Shown here one piece after another: positions 51,146 through 63,477 of a stretch of DNA of 64,000 nucleotides. The stretch is taken from NCBI GenBank assembly GCA_964006375.1, contig OZ023266.1, positions 18,880,090-18,944,089 on the forward strand. The letters run 5' to 3'. The notes below the pieces were generated by a model. The model did not search any database, was not told where the DNA came from, and was given only the letters and a program-made list of their open reading frames with translations. The stretch's first letter is position 1, and each line of letters starts with the position of its first letter. The DNA is from Tillus elongatus. Its lineage: Eukaryota; Arthropoda; Insecta; Coleoptera; Cleridae. The position numbers and the translations under genes are program-made.

Positions 51146-52303
51146 ATGAAGATAATAAACACATACAAAACCAAAACCAATGAGGCTCGAGGAGTGGCTC
51201 CGGCTACAGACTTGTGCCTTGAGTCTATCCCGGAAACGGAGACGAGCCAGGGGGCGGCAGCGGACTCTGGAGGTCCCACGACCGGCGTAGATACGGGGGA
51301 TCAGGGGGTAGCTTCGGCCAGAGACCTGTCCCCGACACCCAAGCTGGAGGCTGGGTCCCACCGGAGGGCGGCGAGCTCCGCGGACTCCGGGGGCCCCTCC
51401 ACCAGTGAGGACTCTACTGTTAGAGTAGAGGGACTGCCCCGGCAGTCCAAGCGTCTTTCCGGGGCGCAAAGAAAGAAGCTCCGGAGGGCGCAAAAAATGG
51501 CGGCCGGGACCTGGACGGTCGAGAAACCTGTAAAGGCGCAAGAGGGGAGTGCGGGTCAGAAGAGGACGCGCTCGAACTCTAGCACGCCCACTACAGACAG
51601 ACGTTCCAAAAGGGACAGGGTGCCTGTAAAGGCGCAAGAGGAGAGTGCGAGTCGGAAGACGCCGCGCTCTGGCTCTAGCACACCTACTACAGACAGACCT
51701 CCCAAAGGAACCAAGGCCGGAACACCGGCGCAGACTGGCTCTTACAGGGAGGCTGCGGAGGGCCTCGGGATGGCGGTGATTGACAGACGCCATCCTGAGG
51801 TCACGCTAGACCAGGGGAAGGCGGACCTGATCCAGGCTGCGGTGGTAGCTGCAGTGGACTTTCTTCAGGAAGGGGAGAGCCCGCCTCAGTTCCACCGGAC
51901 GCGCCTGACGGGGGGCATCCTCTGGACAACCTGTGCCGGCCCGCAGTCGCGGGACTGGCTGCGGAAAACGATCGGGGGCCTCGGTCAGATTTGGGAGGGG
52001 GCGGACTTGACAGCCGTCGAGCCCAAGGAACTCCCAAAGAGACTCAACGTCCTCGTATGGATCCCTGACACCGTCCCGCAGGAGACGGTGATCAGCAGAC
52101 TTAAGATCCAGAACCCTGAACTGGGGACGCAACACTGGTCGGTTCTAAGCAGCAAGGCAGAGGAGAAAGGACAGACGCTCGCCTTCTCGATCGACCCGAC
52201 ATCTTACAGAGCCCTTGAAGGAACCTCCTTCAAGGCATTCTGGGGCATGGGAAGGGTTAGCTTCCGCCCACTGGGGAAGCAACTAAGGGTTAATGGGACT
52301 TAG
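51146..52303 (+). CDS. LINE ORF1, DUF4780-type Gag-like protein, 385 aa
   Basis: The N-terminal half is low-complexity, rich in Ser, Thr, Gly and basic residues. A 96-bp direct duplication (PVKAQEGSAGQKRTRS.. and PVKAQEESASRKTPRS..) starts at 51527 and 51623. The C-terminal 170 residues (FHRTRLTGGILWTTCAGP, DLTAVEPKELPKRLNVLVWI, SFKAFWGMGRVSFRPLG) resemble the DUF4780 domain found with insect LINEs. No CCHC knuckles. It probably binds the element RNA. ORF2 begins inside the last codons (ATG at 52293, stop at 52301-52303), which suggests coupled termination and restart. Confidence 0.85.
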   Translation: MKIINTYKTKTNEARGVAPATDLCLESIPETETSQGAAADSGGPTTGVDTGDQGVASARDLSPTPKLEAGSHRRAASSADSGGPSTSEDSTVRVEGLPRQSKRLSGAQRKKLRRAQKMAAGTWTVEKPVKAQEGSAGQKRTRSNSSTPTTDRRSKRDRVPVKAQEESASRKTPRSGSSTPTTDRPPKGTKAGTPAQTGSYREAAEGLGMAVIDRRHPEVTLDQGKADLIQAAVVAAVDFLQEGESPPQFHRTRLTGGILWTTCAGPQSRDWLRKTIGGLGQIWEGADLTAVEPKELPKRLNVLVWIPDTVPQETVISRLKIQNPELGTQHWSVLSSKAEEKGQTLAFSIDPTSYRALEGTSFKAFWGMGRVSFRPLGKQLRVNGT

Positions 52304-55300
52304 GTTCCTTCAGGTCAACCTCCAACACAGTAGGGCAGCCACGGCCGGACTACTAATGGCTCTGAGGAACACGGATGTGGCCCTCATCCAGGAACCGTAC
52401 TCCTATAAAGGAGAGATCAAGGGACTCGGCGGAGCTACTGGAAAGCTCATCTACAGCAGATCCAGCGAGAACCCGAGGGCCTGCATTTTTGTCAGGGAAG
52501 GGATAGAGTTTCTCCCTCTAATGAATTTCTGTTCCAGGGACCTGGCAACGATCAAAATCCGATGTGGAGGAGCGGATGGGCTGAGGGACATTACTGTCGC
52601 GTCAGCCTATCTGCCAGGGAACAGCACGGACCCTCCTCCACCCAACGAATTGGAGCAGCTGATGGTGGGTAGCAGAGCAGGTGGATGGCAGACCATCATC
52701 GGCATGGATGCGAATGCGCACCATGAGTTGTGGGGTAGCTCGGACACAAACTCTAGGGGTGAGGCACTTTTACAATTCTTTATGAAATTTAATTTAGACA
52801 TATTGAATAGAGGTAATAAACCGACCTTCGTCACAACACGGCGTGAGGAAGCTTTAGATCTAACAGTTTCCACCCAGTTTCTGGGTGACTTTGTTAAAAG
52901 CTGGGCTGTGTCTGGGGAAGTGAGTAGCTCAGACCACAGATACATCCGGTTTGAAATCGCCAAAGTCGAAAGAGAAACGGTATGGTACCGGGACCCCCGC
53001 AAGGCGGACTGGGAAGCCTACAGGGCAGACCTGGCTGTGGAACTGCGGGGGGTTAAGAGTACCATAAAAAATTCAATAGACCTCGAGATTGCAGCAGTCC
53101 AATTGCGAGACGCAATTACCTCGGCCTATAACGCCAACTGCCCCCTGAAAATGAGGGTGTCCACCAGGAACGTCCCGTGGTGGAACGAGGACCTCAGGCA
53201 AAGGAGGACGCAGGTTCGTAAGCTGTTTAACGCGGCCAAAAGGTCGGGAGCATGGGATGAATATAGACAGGCCCTATCGACCTATAACAAAAGACTGAGG
53301 GACGCCAAGAAGGAGTCGTCGAGGAGGCACTGCGAAGAAGTGGAAAACACGTCCGAGAGTGCTCGACTACACAAGATCCTGTCTAAGGGCCCTCAGACTA
53401 ACATAGGCTCCCTTAGAACACCTACGGGAGGCTTTACAAGCTCGGGGGAGGAAACTATGGAAATTTTACTCCAGACGCACTTCCCCGGCTGTAACATAAT
53501 AAACCAATCACCTCCGGACTGGGAACACTTAGAAATAGAGGCGCCTTATAGGCGGGCATCTAGAGTAGACTGGACAGTCGCTAAAGAGGTGGTTACCTGG
53601 AGCAAAATCAGATGGGCCATTAACAGCTTTAAGCCATACAAATCGCCGGGATTTGATGGAATAATGCCCATCATGCTCCAACAGGGGACAGATATACTGG
53701 TGCCGGTGCTTACCCTCATTATGAGGGCCAGCCTGGCTCTGGGGTACATTCCGAGGGCATGGAGACTGGCCAGGGTTGTATTTATTCCTAAACCTGGGCG
53801 TCCAACAGACCAGGCAAAGTCCCTGAGGCCAATAAGTCTCATGTCCTTCTTGCTGAAAACAGTGGAAAAACTGCTCGACCGGTACATTAGGGGCGGTGTA
53901 CTGGAAGCATATCCTCTACACTGCGGACAATATGCATACAGAGCAGGATTCTCAACAGAAACAGCACTGCACCAACTGGTGCTGAAACTGGAGAATACGC
54001 TGGAGAACAAGGAGGTGGCGCTGGGGGCCTTCCTAGACATAGAGGGGGCCTTTAGCAACACCTCGTTCGGATCGGTTCTGGCAGCTGCCCGGGAGCGTGG
54101 AATAGAGGAGACCTGCTGCAGGTGGATCGGTTCCATGCTCAGGGACAGGGCGGTGTTCACCTCACTCGCGGGAGGGACTCTGCTGGCGGGGGTCGCGGCG
54201 GGGTGTCCGCAGGGGAGCGTTCTGTCTCCCTTGCTCTGGTGTCTAGTCGTGGACGGCCTGCTGGGGAGGCTCTCGGGAGGGGGGTATGAGGTACAGGGCT
54301 ATGCGGACGACATTGTCATCATAGTCCGAGGAAAGGTCACACAGGCAGTGTGGGAGCGTATGCAGACTGCACTGAAAGTGGTGGAAGGGTGGACGGTTGA
54401 TCAGGGGCTCGGAGTGAGCCCCAAGAAAGCAACCGTCGTGCCGTTTACGAGGAGGAGGAAGTGTGAAAGCCACAGAACTCTCACTCTATACGGTAGGAGC
54501 GTTCCAATCGCCAGGGGGGTAAAATATCTTGGGGTCGTATTGGACTCTAAGCTAACCTGGAATGGTCACATTGGAAAAATACTGCGTAAGGCAGTCATGA
54601 CCTTAGCCGTCACTAGGCGGCTATATGAAAAAACGTGGGGACTAAGACCTAGTATGGCCCACTGGCTGTACACAAGGGTGGTGAGACCATCGTTAACATA
54701 TGCGGCACTGGTCTGGTGGCCTAAGGTGACACAATCCAGTGCCAAACAAAAACTAATCAAGATCCAAAGGATGGCTTGCCTAGGCGTCACAGGGGCCATG
54801 TCTTCAACCCCAACAGCCGCCATGGAGGTGTTGCTGGATCTACACCCCCTACACTTAGTTATTATGGGAGAGGCCAGGCTAGGACTATACAGACTAGCCT
54901 GCAATGGTAGACTGAAGATCAACCCAGGCTTCAGGGGCCACTGCAAAATTCAGGAGATCGTGAAGGAGCCCATGCTTGAAATGAGGTCAGACTTCGCGAG
55001 CCCGCGAATGTGCAGGGAAAACAACTTTACAGTGGAAATTCCTGATCGCGAGGCAAAGCGGGAGGAGACGCCGGGCATGCCACGGGACGCGCTCGTCTAG
55101 TTCACGGACGGATCTGGCGGGGAGCGTGGGACGGGGGCAGGTGTTTACTCGGAAGGACCGAGGGTAAGTCATAGTATTTCCCTCGGAGCCCATGCAACGG
55201 TGTTTCAGGCCGAGATGTACGCCATCCTGCACTGTGTGCGGGAGAACAAGAGGAGGGGCTACACCAACAAGCGGATCCTCATAGCCACAGACAGCCAGGC

Positions 55301-55937
55301 AGCCCTTAAGGCACTAAGTAGCCCACGGGTAAATTCCTGGCTGGTGAGTGAGTGCCGAGACGAGACGAGCGACCTGGCTGGGCAGAATGAGGTGACCCTC
55401 ATCTGGGTGCCGGGTCACTCGGGGGTTAAAGGCAATGAAGAAGCTGACAGTCTCGCGAAGAGAGGGTCAGCAGAACCATTTATGGGACCAGAACCGGCTC
55501 TGGGCGTGTCAAAGAGCACTGCCAGGGGAGCCATTAAGTCCTGGGTCAGAAACCAACACAAGGTGTACTGGGCGGACTGTCCAGGGCTCAGACATGGGAA
55601 GTCAATAATTGACGGACCCAGTTCAAAGAGAGCTGTAGAGCTGCTAAACCTTAGCAGAGGACAGCTCAGAAACACAACAGGTCTCTTGACGGGACACATG
55701 GCCCTCAAGAAACACCTGCATAAAATGGGGCGGTTCGAAGGGGACCTCGCATGCAGATTCTGCGGCGAGGGGGAGGAATCAGCCCAGCACATCTTGTGTG
55801 AGTGTATAGCTCTGGACCGGAAAAGACAACTGATCTACGGTCACTCTAGACCGGAGACAGAGCAATATAAAACTTCACCCTACCAATCGCTGTGCAGACT
55901 AGTTCAAGGCACAGTGATCTTGGAATGGGTGGAGTAA
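52293..55937 (+). pseudogene. LINE ORF2: APE endonuclease, RT, RNase H, with one stop
   Basis: A single frame of 1214 codons interrupted once by TAG at 55098-55100 (codon 936). APE-type endonuclease: N9 (NLQHS), E34 (QEPY), D139/N141 (GMDANAHHE), S213-D214-H215. Reverse transcriptase about 440-730 with FLDIEGAFSN, GCPQGSVLSPLLW and YADD at 670-673. After the stop, RNase H: FTDGS (937-941), FQAEMY, ATDSQAAL and VKGNEEAD. C-terminal knuckle CRFCGEGEESAQHILCEC (from 1154). RNase H plus APE places it in the I/R1/LOA group. One nonsense change separates it from a complete ORF2, so it is probably young. Confidence 0.9.
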
Positions 55938-56032
55938 GATTAAGGGTATGCACAATCAACCAAGGGTTGCGGTGCTATCGGGGCGGCAAGGCCGCGGACG
56001 AGCCCTGAGGGAAAAAAAAAAGTTCTGGACCG

Positions 56033-56232
56033 CAAAAGACAACTGATCTACTGTCCGCCTAGGCCGCAGACAAAGCAATATAAAACTTCACCCTACCAAT
56101 TGCTGTGCAGACTAGTTCGACGCACAGTGATTTTGGAATGGGTGGATTATAAAAGACAAAGGGCATGCACAATAAGCCAAAGGCTGCGGTGCTATCGGGG
56201 CGGAAAAGACGCAGACAAGCCCCCTCAGGGAG

Positions 56233-56236
<4 letters not shown>
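56033..56236 (+). pseudogene. Older I/R1-type LINE copy, right of nested insertion
   Basis: Resumes at GCAAAAGACAACTGATCTAC after the duplicated target and encodes the last 40 codons (LCRLVRRTVILEWVD), then a 3' UTR matching the young copy (GCACAATAAGCCAAAGGCTG). It ends in a (TA)n tract. Confidence 0.88.

Positions 56237-56322
<86 letters not shown>
56237..56322. repeat. (TA)n microsatellite
   Basis: TA tract at the 3' end of the older LINE copy. Confidence 0.97.
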
Positions 56323-56326
<4 letters not shown>

Positions 56327-56539
56327 CAGCCAGCTAAAGACTTTTATTTAACTGATTTCTAGTAATCTAGCTACTACAAATAATAAACATAATATTGAGC
56401 AAATTGCTTAGGGCGCCGGCATACCCCACCTTTACTCTAATGCAGTGTAATAAAGCATGGGAGAGAAAGCTGGACTTTGACTTAGCAGGTTCTAGATAAG
56501 GCCAGAAGCTTTTAAATGTGAACATTAATAAAACTGACA

Positions 56540-56850
56540 ACAACAAAGACAGCAATAGAAATACGTATAAAAATTGTGCTAGAAGAGGTGAGAGAGAAAT
56601 ATGCAGGCTTAAAAAAACTGAAAGAATGAAAGCACAATTTATTGGAGATATTTTGAGACATAATAACTTTCCGACTGCATTATTTAAACGACACAAACTT
56701 CAAAAAACATAAAGAAATAGACCAAGAGGAAATCTTTTGGAAAATCTGCGCCTATTAATGAAGTGCCGAACCAACAATGAAATAAAAGATTTGCTGTAGA
56801 CAGAATCGTGGTTGCGACGACTAAACGACATCTCCTTTAGACTCTAATGA
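56540..56850 (+). pseudogene. LINE C-terminal remnant
   Basis: KKTERMKAQFIGDILRHNN, a stop, then RPRGNLLENLRLL and ESWLRRLNDISFRL match the C-terminal pattern (xxIGHILRHxxF...KRPRGRP) common after the RT of endonuclease-RT type LINEs. Stops occur at 56710 and 56797. No RT domain. Confidence 0.5.
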
Positions 56851-57635
56851 TGACCGAAAGAAAATATAACCTTAAAAGTGTAAATCGACGTCTCACGTCT
56901 CCAGTTTTTGTTACACGTATAACTTCATCAGATTTGCGATTTCATAGTGCATTTACTGTAAGCTACATCCGCAAAAAAAAAAGAAGCCGACAGTAATATC
57001 AATCAGAATAGCTACTCATTGTGATTTTAGCAACCCCGTGTTGACGAAGGGAAAGAAATCAGTCAGTACCTCTAAATGCCATTACAGATAGCACCCCCCT
57101 ATGTGTACACAGCGCATTCATTATTTGTCCTGGCTATATCAACTGCTGGTTTGTGCGCGGTTAGCAAGGATAATCTAGGTATTTGTCTGCATTTAAGTAT
57201 GTGTGTGTGAGTGTATGCATGTGTGAATGTTTTGTGTGTATCTATAATACAAAAGCTACCTAACACGTGACTCCAGGATCCGATAATAATCTCATTATTT
57301 TCAAATTACAGCTTGGCCATCAATCCCTCCTTTTTAACCCATTTTTCACTTCATTTTAAATTATAATGGTCACATTCATCAGAGTAGGCTGTGTATCAGC
57401 CCGCAAGCGATGATTGATCACTTAATGGCCATGTTTTTATTTAAATTTCCGCGAGGATTTTCGAACGATGATTCGCCGTTTATCGCAATAAATTTGTACA
57501 AGCTTATTTTCTCTTTGTCGTCTCTTTTCCATGAGGTTTCGCTTCATCATCACCAAAACAGATTGGTAGTTTCGTTAAATTTATTGTGTGCTTTCACAGT
57601 TCACATTCATGACTAATCAATATTTCAGTTTGTGT
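56851..57635. other. Unassigned sequence
   Basis: Mixed AT-rich DNA with a TG-rich run near 57200-57240. The open frame 57410-57616 matches nothing known. Confidence 0.4.
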
Positions 57636-57846
57636 GTGTGTTGTGTTTCTTTAACGTCGGCCTATTTCCGCGACTATGGCCAATAACCGACGCCACTTCA
57701 CTATCCTGGAAATTTTGCCGAACCCCTTTCTTTCTATAAGAAGGATGTGGATCTTTAACGTGCCCAACATCGCATGGACACGGGACCGACGGTTTTACGC
57801 CACCTTCGAAAAGCGGAACGAGCAGACATTAAACTTGCTCAAACAG
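57636..57846 (-). mobile_element. tRNA-derived SINE, minus orientation, copy 3 (truncated)
   Basis: Carries the 3' half of the SINE (reverse complement of GACGTTAAAGAAACACAACA and the GTAAAACCGTCGGTCCCGTG block). The tRNA head is missing because LINE B begins at 57847. Confidence 0.8.
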
Positions 57847-60355
57847 TTTCTGAACATCCTTCCCCCTAGGTCACTATTCTTGGTGACTTCAATGTCCATG
57901 ATAAGGAATGGCTAGGATCTTCAAAAACCGATCTACAAGGGAAAGCAACGGAGGCCTTTGCAGTCAGCAATTCTTTAGCCAATATGGTTCAGTAGCCTAC
58001 TTACTTTCCTCGCATCCCAACACACAGCTCATATCCCTTGGATCTCCTGTTTACTACAAAACCTGAATGCTATAAGACATCAGTCACCGCCCCCTTTGGT
58101 CGCTCAAACCACGGCACCGTCACTGCTCCCTGCGCAATGCAACCCAAGGTCACACAGTCATTAAACCCACGTAACGTTTGGCACTACAACTCCTCGAACT
58201 AGTACGAAATGCGGGATTACTTTTCCTTATTTCTATGGGTGTCTGTCTGCTTCTCTCAACTTGGCCCCTCTGATATCTCACAAAACGTCACCGAAATTAT
58301 CTAAGCTGGCATGGAATTATTTATTCAACGTACACAGAAAACCTCTTCAGCCTAATAAAGGCCCTGGTTCTCTGAATCCTGTGACAAGACCAGACTTGAA
58401 AAGGTCAAAGCTCACACAACGCTTCTACACAACACCGTCATGCATTGAACGACGCAAGAAACCTATGTCTGCATTCTTTCTGAGGCAAAAAACTCGTTTA
58501 ATAACCACATCAAAAACGAAGTCCTCTCAAGCTCCAACGGCAGAAAACCCTTCTGGACTCTTGCTAAATTTATTGGGAATAATTTCTGCAAGAACACGTT
58601 CCCACCTCTTGTTTCAGGGGATGAAATTGTTTCTACCACCCTGGACAAGGCTGAACTTTTTGCCTCGATGTTCGCCGGCAAGTCTACTCTCAACCCACCA
58701 CCAACAGTCCCCAATGTCGCGCATAAAATGACGGATAAAATTTTCAAAACTAAAAAGGTACGAAAGAGGCTTTCTTCTCTTAATACCAGGAAAGCCTTTG
58801 GTCTTGACGAGATCCCAGCAATTATTCTCAAAAAATGCGCACCAGAACTTGCTCCTGTCCTGACTCGTCTGTTTCAGACATCTTACAATAGAGGCATGTT
58901 TCCTAGTAACTGGAAAACTGTTCGAGTACAACCCGTCCCCAAAAAAGGATCCAAAGCGCTTCCTACCAACTACAGGCTTATTTCTCTCCTTTCAATCGTC
59001 TCTAAAGTGATGGAAAATTATATAAACACCGAATTACTAAAATTTCTTGAAAAACACAGTCTAATCCACGACAGGAAATATGGATTCCGTCAGCGCAGAT
59101 CAACTGTTGACCTCCTTTCCTATGTCACTCATTCTTGGAACAAGTCTATGGAACTACACGGTGAATCCCAGATTGTCGCTCTAGACATATCCAAAGCATT
59201 CGACCAGGTCTGGCACGCAGCGCTGCTTAATAAACTTCCAGCCTATGGCCTACCACCAAAACTCTGTACCTGGACAGCAAATTTTCTCTCCAACCGGAGC
59301 ATTTCTGTTGCCGTGGATGGCCATTCCTCTAAACTGTATCCAATTAATGCAGGAGTCCCTCAAGGTAAGCTTTATCCCCTACTTTGTTACTCTCCACATT
59401 AATGACCTCCTCTCTAGCACATCCAACCCAGTTCACAGTTACGCGGATGACAGCACCCTCCACTCAAATATACAATATTCGAAGCCTGGCTCTTCAGGCC
59501 AATTAAATCAGGATCGCAGAGTCATGGAGGGTTCTGTCTCTGTGGAGCTCCAAAAAATATTAGAGTGGGGAAGTATAAAACTTGCACAATTCAACTCCAC
59601 CAAATCTCAGGCTTACTTTCTATCTCATGAGAGATACACCAGTCCTAGACCTATTACAATGAACAACCAAGTTATTTAAAGTAATGAGTCCTTTTCACTT
59701 GTTGGCATTTCTGTGGATCAAAATCCCAATTGGCACCAACATGTCACATTAATTGCAGAAGCGGCTGCTAAGAAATTAGGTTTCCTTTTTCGGGCTCGCA
59801 AATACTTTTCACCAGCTAATCTCTATAACTTAGATACTTCACAAATAAAGCCAAACCTCGAATACTGCTCCCACATCTGGGGTGCCGCTGCCGCCTCTAC
59901 ACTCGCTATCCTGGGCTCTATTTAGAAGAGAGCTATACGTCTCATCGGTGACCCCACTCTTACGCAACGGCTGCCATCCCTAGCCCACCGAGGTGCCGTT
60001 GGTGACCTCTGTCGTTTTTATAGATATCTGCACGGGCACTGCTCAGAGGAGTTTTCTTCCATAGTTCCTCCACCTGCTGCCCCCAACAGATATACCAGGG
60101 GAACAGAGCGAAAGCACCCTTATATTACCCAGGTTACCAGACATAGAACATCTTGTTATGCCCGCTCTTTTGTCCCGAGGACTTCCAAGTTGTGGAATTC
60201 CTTGCCGGCACATGTGTTTCCTTCTCCTGCGAACCTCCAAACCTTCAAGTCCAGAATTAACAAATTGCCTCCTTCCTCCTTGCGAACACCCATGGTACGA
60301 TAGTATTTAGTTTGTGAGCCCTCGTGGTGTGTTGTTGAAATAAAAAATAATAAAA
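57847..60355 (+). pseudogene. LINE B (CR1/Jockey-like), ORF2 from endonuclease to poly-A
   Basis: Longest copy of this family. The endonuclease remnant has ILGDFNVHDKEWLGS, YPLDLLFTTKPE and a Ser-Asn-His for the usual SDH (58110). The RT runs from RKAFGLDEIPAIILKKCAPEL through NYRLISLLSIVSKVMENYI, ALDISKAFDQVWH and GVPQG, shifts frame near 59370, and continues to YADDSTLHS (59440). Thumb and C-terminus include FRARKYFSPANLY and YRYLHGHCSEEFSSIVPPPA, then LWNSLPAHVFPSPANLQTF to a stop near 60303. An A-rich tail (AATAAAAAATAAT) closes it. Frameshifts near 58260 and 58680 and several stops make it dead. Confidence 0.85.
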
Positions 60356-62150
60356 AAAAGTAGGTTAGTTATACTGAAAAATACAATTTAATTGTGAGTT
60401 TATGGCTCTTTCGTAGTCAGGCCGAAAAATTATAGCGCTTACCTCGTATGTAGATCTTATTTTTAACTGCCCTCGTTAATTCGGAGCCTTAAAAGAGGAG
60501 TAGATAAATAACTTTTAGCGGACCAATTTAATTTGGACACGCTGTATTTACGGCAGCTTGGCATACTGAGGTCTTAAAATATTTGTTCTTATATATATTT
60601 CTATAGGATATTACGTCGACGAGGGTAATTTTCCATAATCCATGTCAAATCAATTGATTGGTAACAATTTTCCGTAACATTTGGCACGATAACCCCCTGG
60701 AAACGTCAGCCGTGTAAAATAGTGCTTCGCCATCCCCGTTTATGCATTTCTAATGGCGGCCATCTCAGTGGAAATGATGGAATGTTCTTTTGTCACCACA
60801 GGAGTGTTCATTTTCCGGTTGGATTGCGCACCGATAAAAAAGAACGGGTGCAAAGAGCATGAAAACGGTTGGCTCTAGCGCCGGGTAGCTGGGGCAGAGT
60901 CGGCGAGCGATTCTAGACTAGTTTGTTACTTGTTTTGGGTCATTTAGCAGATAAACGTTACAGAGTGGCCTTGCCTTAACGACACCTTACGGCCCTTAGC
61001 GCATCACAAGTCTAAACGATACTTAAGACAGACCGATTTGGCGAGCGAAAAATTGCCACCGTCCTCTTCTTACTGAGGCCGACACTCCTCTGCTGGGGCT
61101 TAAAGTGCACCCGGAATAAGAATCTTGTTAAGGTAATGTGCCACGAGATACGGTCATTCGGAAAATTGTATCATCCTGAAGCTTATCTAACGCTGGCTAT
61201 CTCTCAGGGTTTTTCCTTTTCCTACCATAATTTACTTAAATCACAAGGATAATTAACTTTTCTTGGATTGTAACTTGAAAAATACTTAGTAGGTAGCTAA
61301 TACTTGTAGTTTGTAATATTATCATCAGAAGTCTATTTAAAAAAAATATTTTATGGTTGTCTCTGTTAATATAGGCCGCTCTAAAAATACTGAGCTAAAA
61401 TATGTCAGTTCGTAATTTCAAGCGTGTGCAAAATGACCGCATATACAGGTGTATCAAATTAAGTGTGCATTATTACGAACTTTGTTATTATTGGAGATGC
61501 AGTCAGTTAAATTAGCAAACTTGTGGGTTTTTTTCGCTGATAACGCTGATGTACAGAAAAAAATAATTTAACGTCGCGTTTTTAGGATGTTTGCAAAAGT
61601 ATAATTTTCTCAAGTACAGCACATGTATTAATGTGAAAAATGAAAAACCTGTATTAATGTATAAAAATAGACACCGCAACCTCCTGTCTAACACCCCCCC
61701 CCCCCCCAAACATTCAGAAATGACATTTCCGGAATGTGATTTTTGTGCATGTTAATCCTCAATAATAGCACTATCGAATCAATCTAAAATATTTTGTATT
61801 ATTATTAAGAAAATTTGAAACAATGACAAAAGTTTAAAAAGGGACTCTTTCTTCCCCAATTTTTTTATTTTCGAATAGACCTCCGCACTGAAAAAAATTA
61901 TTATAATATCTACTGCCTCATAGTTTCAAAAACTTTCCTGTTTTATGGAGATTCTAAAATAGTATAAAACATATTCAATATCTCTGAAATTCACTGTCGA
62001 CGTTTGCCCACACAGCACAGGACGTCCAGTAGATATCCATTGGATATACATAATATCAATTTTACGTCCATGACCATGATGGGTATCATATGAACATCCA
62101 AAGGATATTGTGAGAGCAGCAAAATATTAATAAAACTTCAATAATGTAAA
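60356..62150. other. Repeat-poor, unassigned DNA
   Basis: No element ends or coding motifs recognised. 60640-61140 is more GC-rich than its surroundings. A C-run of 16 sits near 61690-61705. GGACGTCCAGTAGATATCC near 62020 resembles a dispersed arthropod repeat motif, without further support. Confidence 0.4.
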
Positions 62151-62688
62151 CATATGACCATTTCTTATTCATTAAAATCTAATCAAGAATGCAGTACAAT
62201 TTCTGGGTGTAGGGGAGGAGGGGGCACAGAGGACCATTGGGGCAACTGGGACCGGGCCATTTATTCATTTTTGCCATGCGCTATCAACTTGCTACAACCT
62301 CTAGCTTATGAGTACAGGGGTCCGACAGTCTCGAACTCATATGTGACACCTTTGGTTGTGCTTTGAGTGTGTGATAATAAAAAACCGGAAATAACTGTAA
62401 GTGGTCTAAAATTATTCAATTTGGCAATTGCTCGTATGCCTTTCTAAATGATAGAAAATAATTTTCTAGTTCGTTCGGTGATATATACATGATTTGACAC
62501 AATTTTAATAGTTTAGAATGTAACATAACCTTTATGTAGAATGGCGGTAACAATATTTTTGCATTAACGGACATATGGGGCGAACAGGACCATGTTGGTA
62601 TGAGCGATAAGGACCGGTCCTCATCACCCCCATTAAATTTGTCATTGGTGTATTCCTTCCTCAATGATACTTTATTGTTTATTTACAG
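62151..62688. other. Unassigned, with a repeated GGGGCRAxxxGGACC motif
   Basis: TTGGGGCAACTGGGACCGGG (62237) and a looser ATGGGGCGAACAGGACCATG (62575) recur about 340 bp apart. They might be element-internal repeats. The stretch ends with a splice-acceptor-like TTTATTTACAG at 62678-62688. Confidence 0.35.
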
Positions 62689-62812
62689 ACGGTTCGAACA
62701 TACAGAAGAAAACGCGATGCGGCGTCGTGGAATTCTCAAGACATGGAGGCAGCTCTTCAATCAATAAACGAAAAATCTTTGTCATTCAGAAAAACAAGTC
62801 AGTTGGTAAAAT
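62689..62812 (+). pseudogene. psq-type helix-turn-helix fragment (pogo/Tigger-like)
   Basis: Directly after TTTATTTACAG the frame reads TVRTYRRKRDAASWNSQDME and AALQSINEKSLSFRKTSQLV, the start of the Pipsqueak HTH found at the N-terminus of pogo/Tigger transposases and derived genes (xRxYKRKxxxxxWxxExMxxAL). It is cut by a family D copy at about 62813. It could be a host exon or a transposase remnant. Confidence 0.5.
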
Positions 62813-63270
62813 GAAGGACAATGACGATTGAAACTAAGACTTCAGGCTTTGTAAAACATTCTTCTTGAGACATTTTCTTTCCATAGCTCGTATTAGATTC
62901 AAGTTCTTTGCCTAAATGTTGCCAATTTTGACGTTTTGAATCGCAACTTTGACGTTTTGAGGAAAACCCCAATTTATCTTTATTTAAATACCCATAACTT
63001 TTGTGTCTTTTGACCTACAGAGCTAAATTGTGGTAGGCAACTTACGTATAATAATACCTTACCTATAATAATATAAACGAGTATACCAAATTTGATTGCC
63101 CTGACTTTGTTAATTCGGGAGATATAATTTTTTTTCGAAAGAAAACACAACATTTTCCGGGAAAACCTGGGCAGAATTTCCTGGCTAACGAACTTATCCA
63201 AGCCATTTGCAAAAGGAAGGGATTCACCAAACCTAATCAAAATCAGCCCATTATTTTTTGAGTTATCGGT

Positions 63271-63341
<71 letters not shown>

Positions 63342-63475
63342 ATATAAAAATTGAAACTGGCCCCGGATGTGTGTTCTGGGGGGCCTAATTAGCCCTCATT
63401 TGAAGAATTTGTTTCTAAATTCAAAAGTCGGGATCTCCTCATAAGTGAATTTTTTAAAGAAAAATCACTAAAAGT
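62813..63475 (-). mobile_element. Family D, minus orientation
   Basis: Body from AAAATGAAGGACAATGACGA, tail with TTTCCTGGCTAACGAACTTA, (TA)n at 63277-63338, and head GGGGGGCCTAATTAGCCCTC ending in AAAATCACTAAAAG. The end unit is missing. Confidence 0.82.
63277..63338. repeat. (TA)n microsatellite
   Basis: Internal TA tract of the family D copy. Confidence 0.97.
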
Positions 63476-63477
63476 TA

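Larger units (their letters stand above)
50790..56018 (+). mobile_element. Full-length I/R1-type LINE nested in its own family
   Basis: Bounded by a 14-bp target duplication AAAGTTCTGGACCG (50776-50789 and 56019-56032). It has a 356-bp 5' UTR, ORF1, ORF2 with one internal stop, a short 3' UTR and an A-run. The target is the RNase H/C-terminal part of an older copy of the same family, in the same orientation. Confidence 0.93.

Noticed and set aside
50981..51793. 270-codon minus-strand open frame
   Set aside because: It lies antisense to LINE ORF1 and its GC-rich 5' UTR; the Arg/Pro/Leu-rich peptide is the expected shadow.
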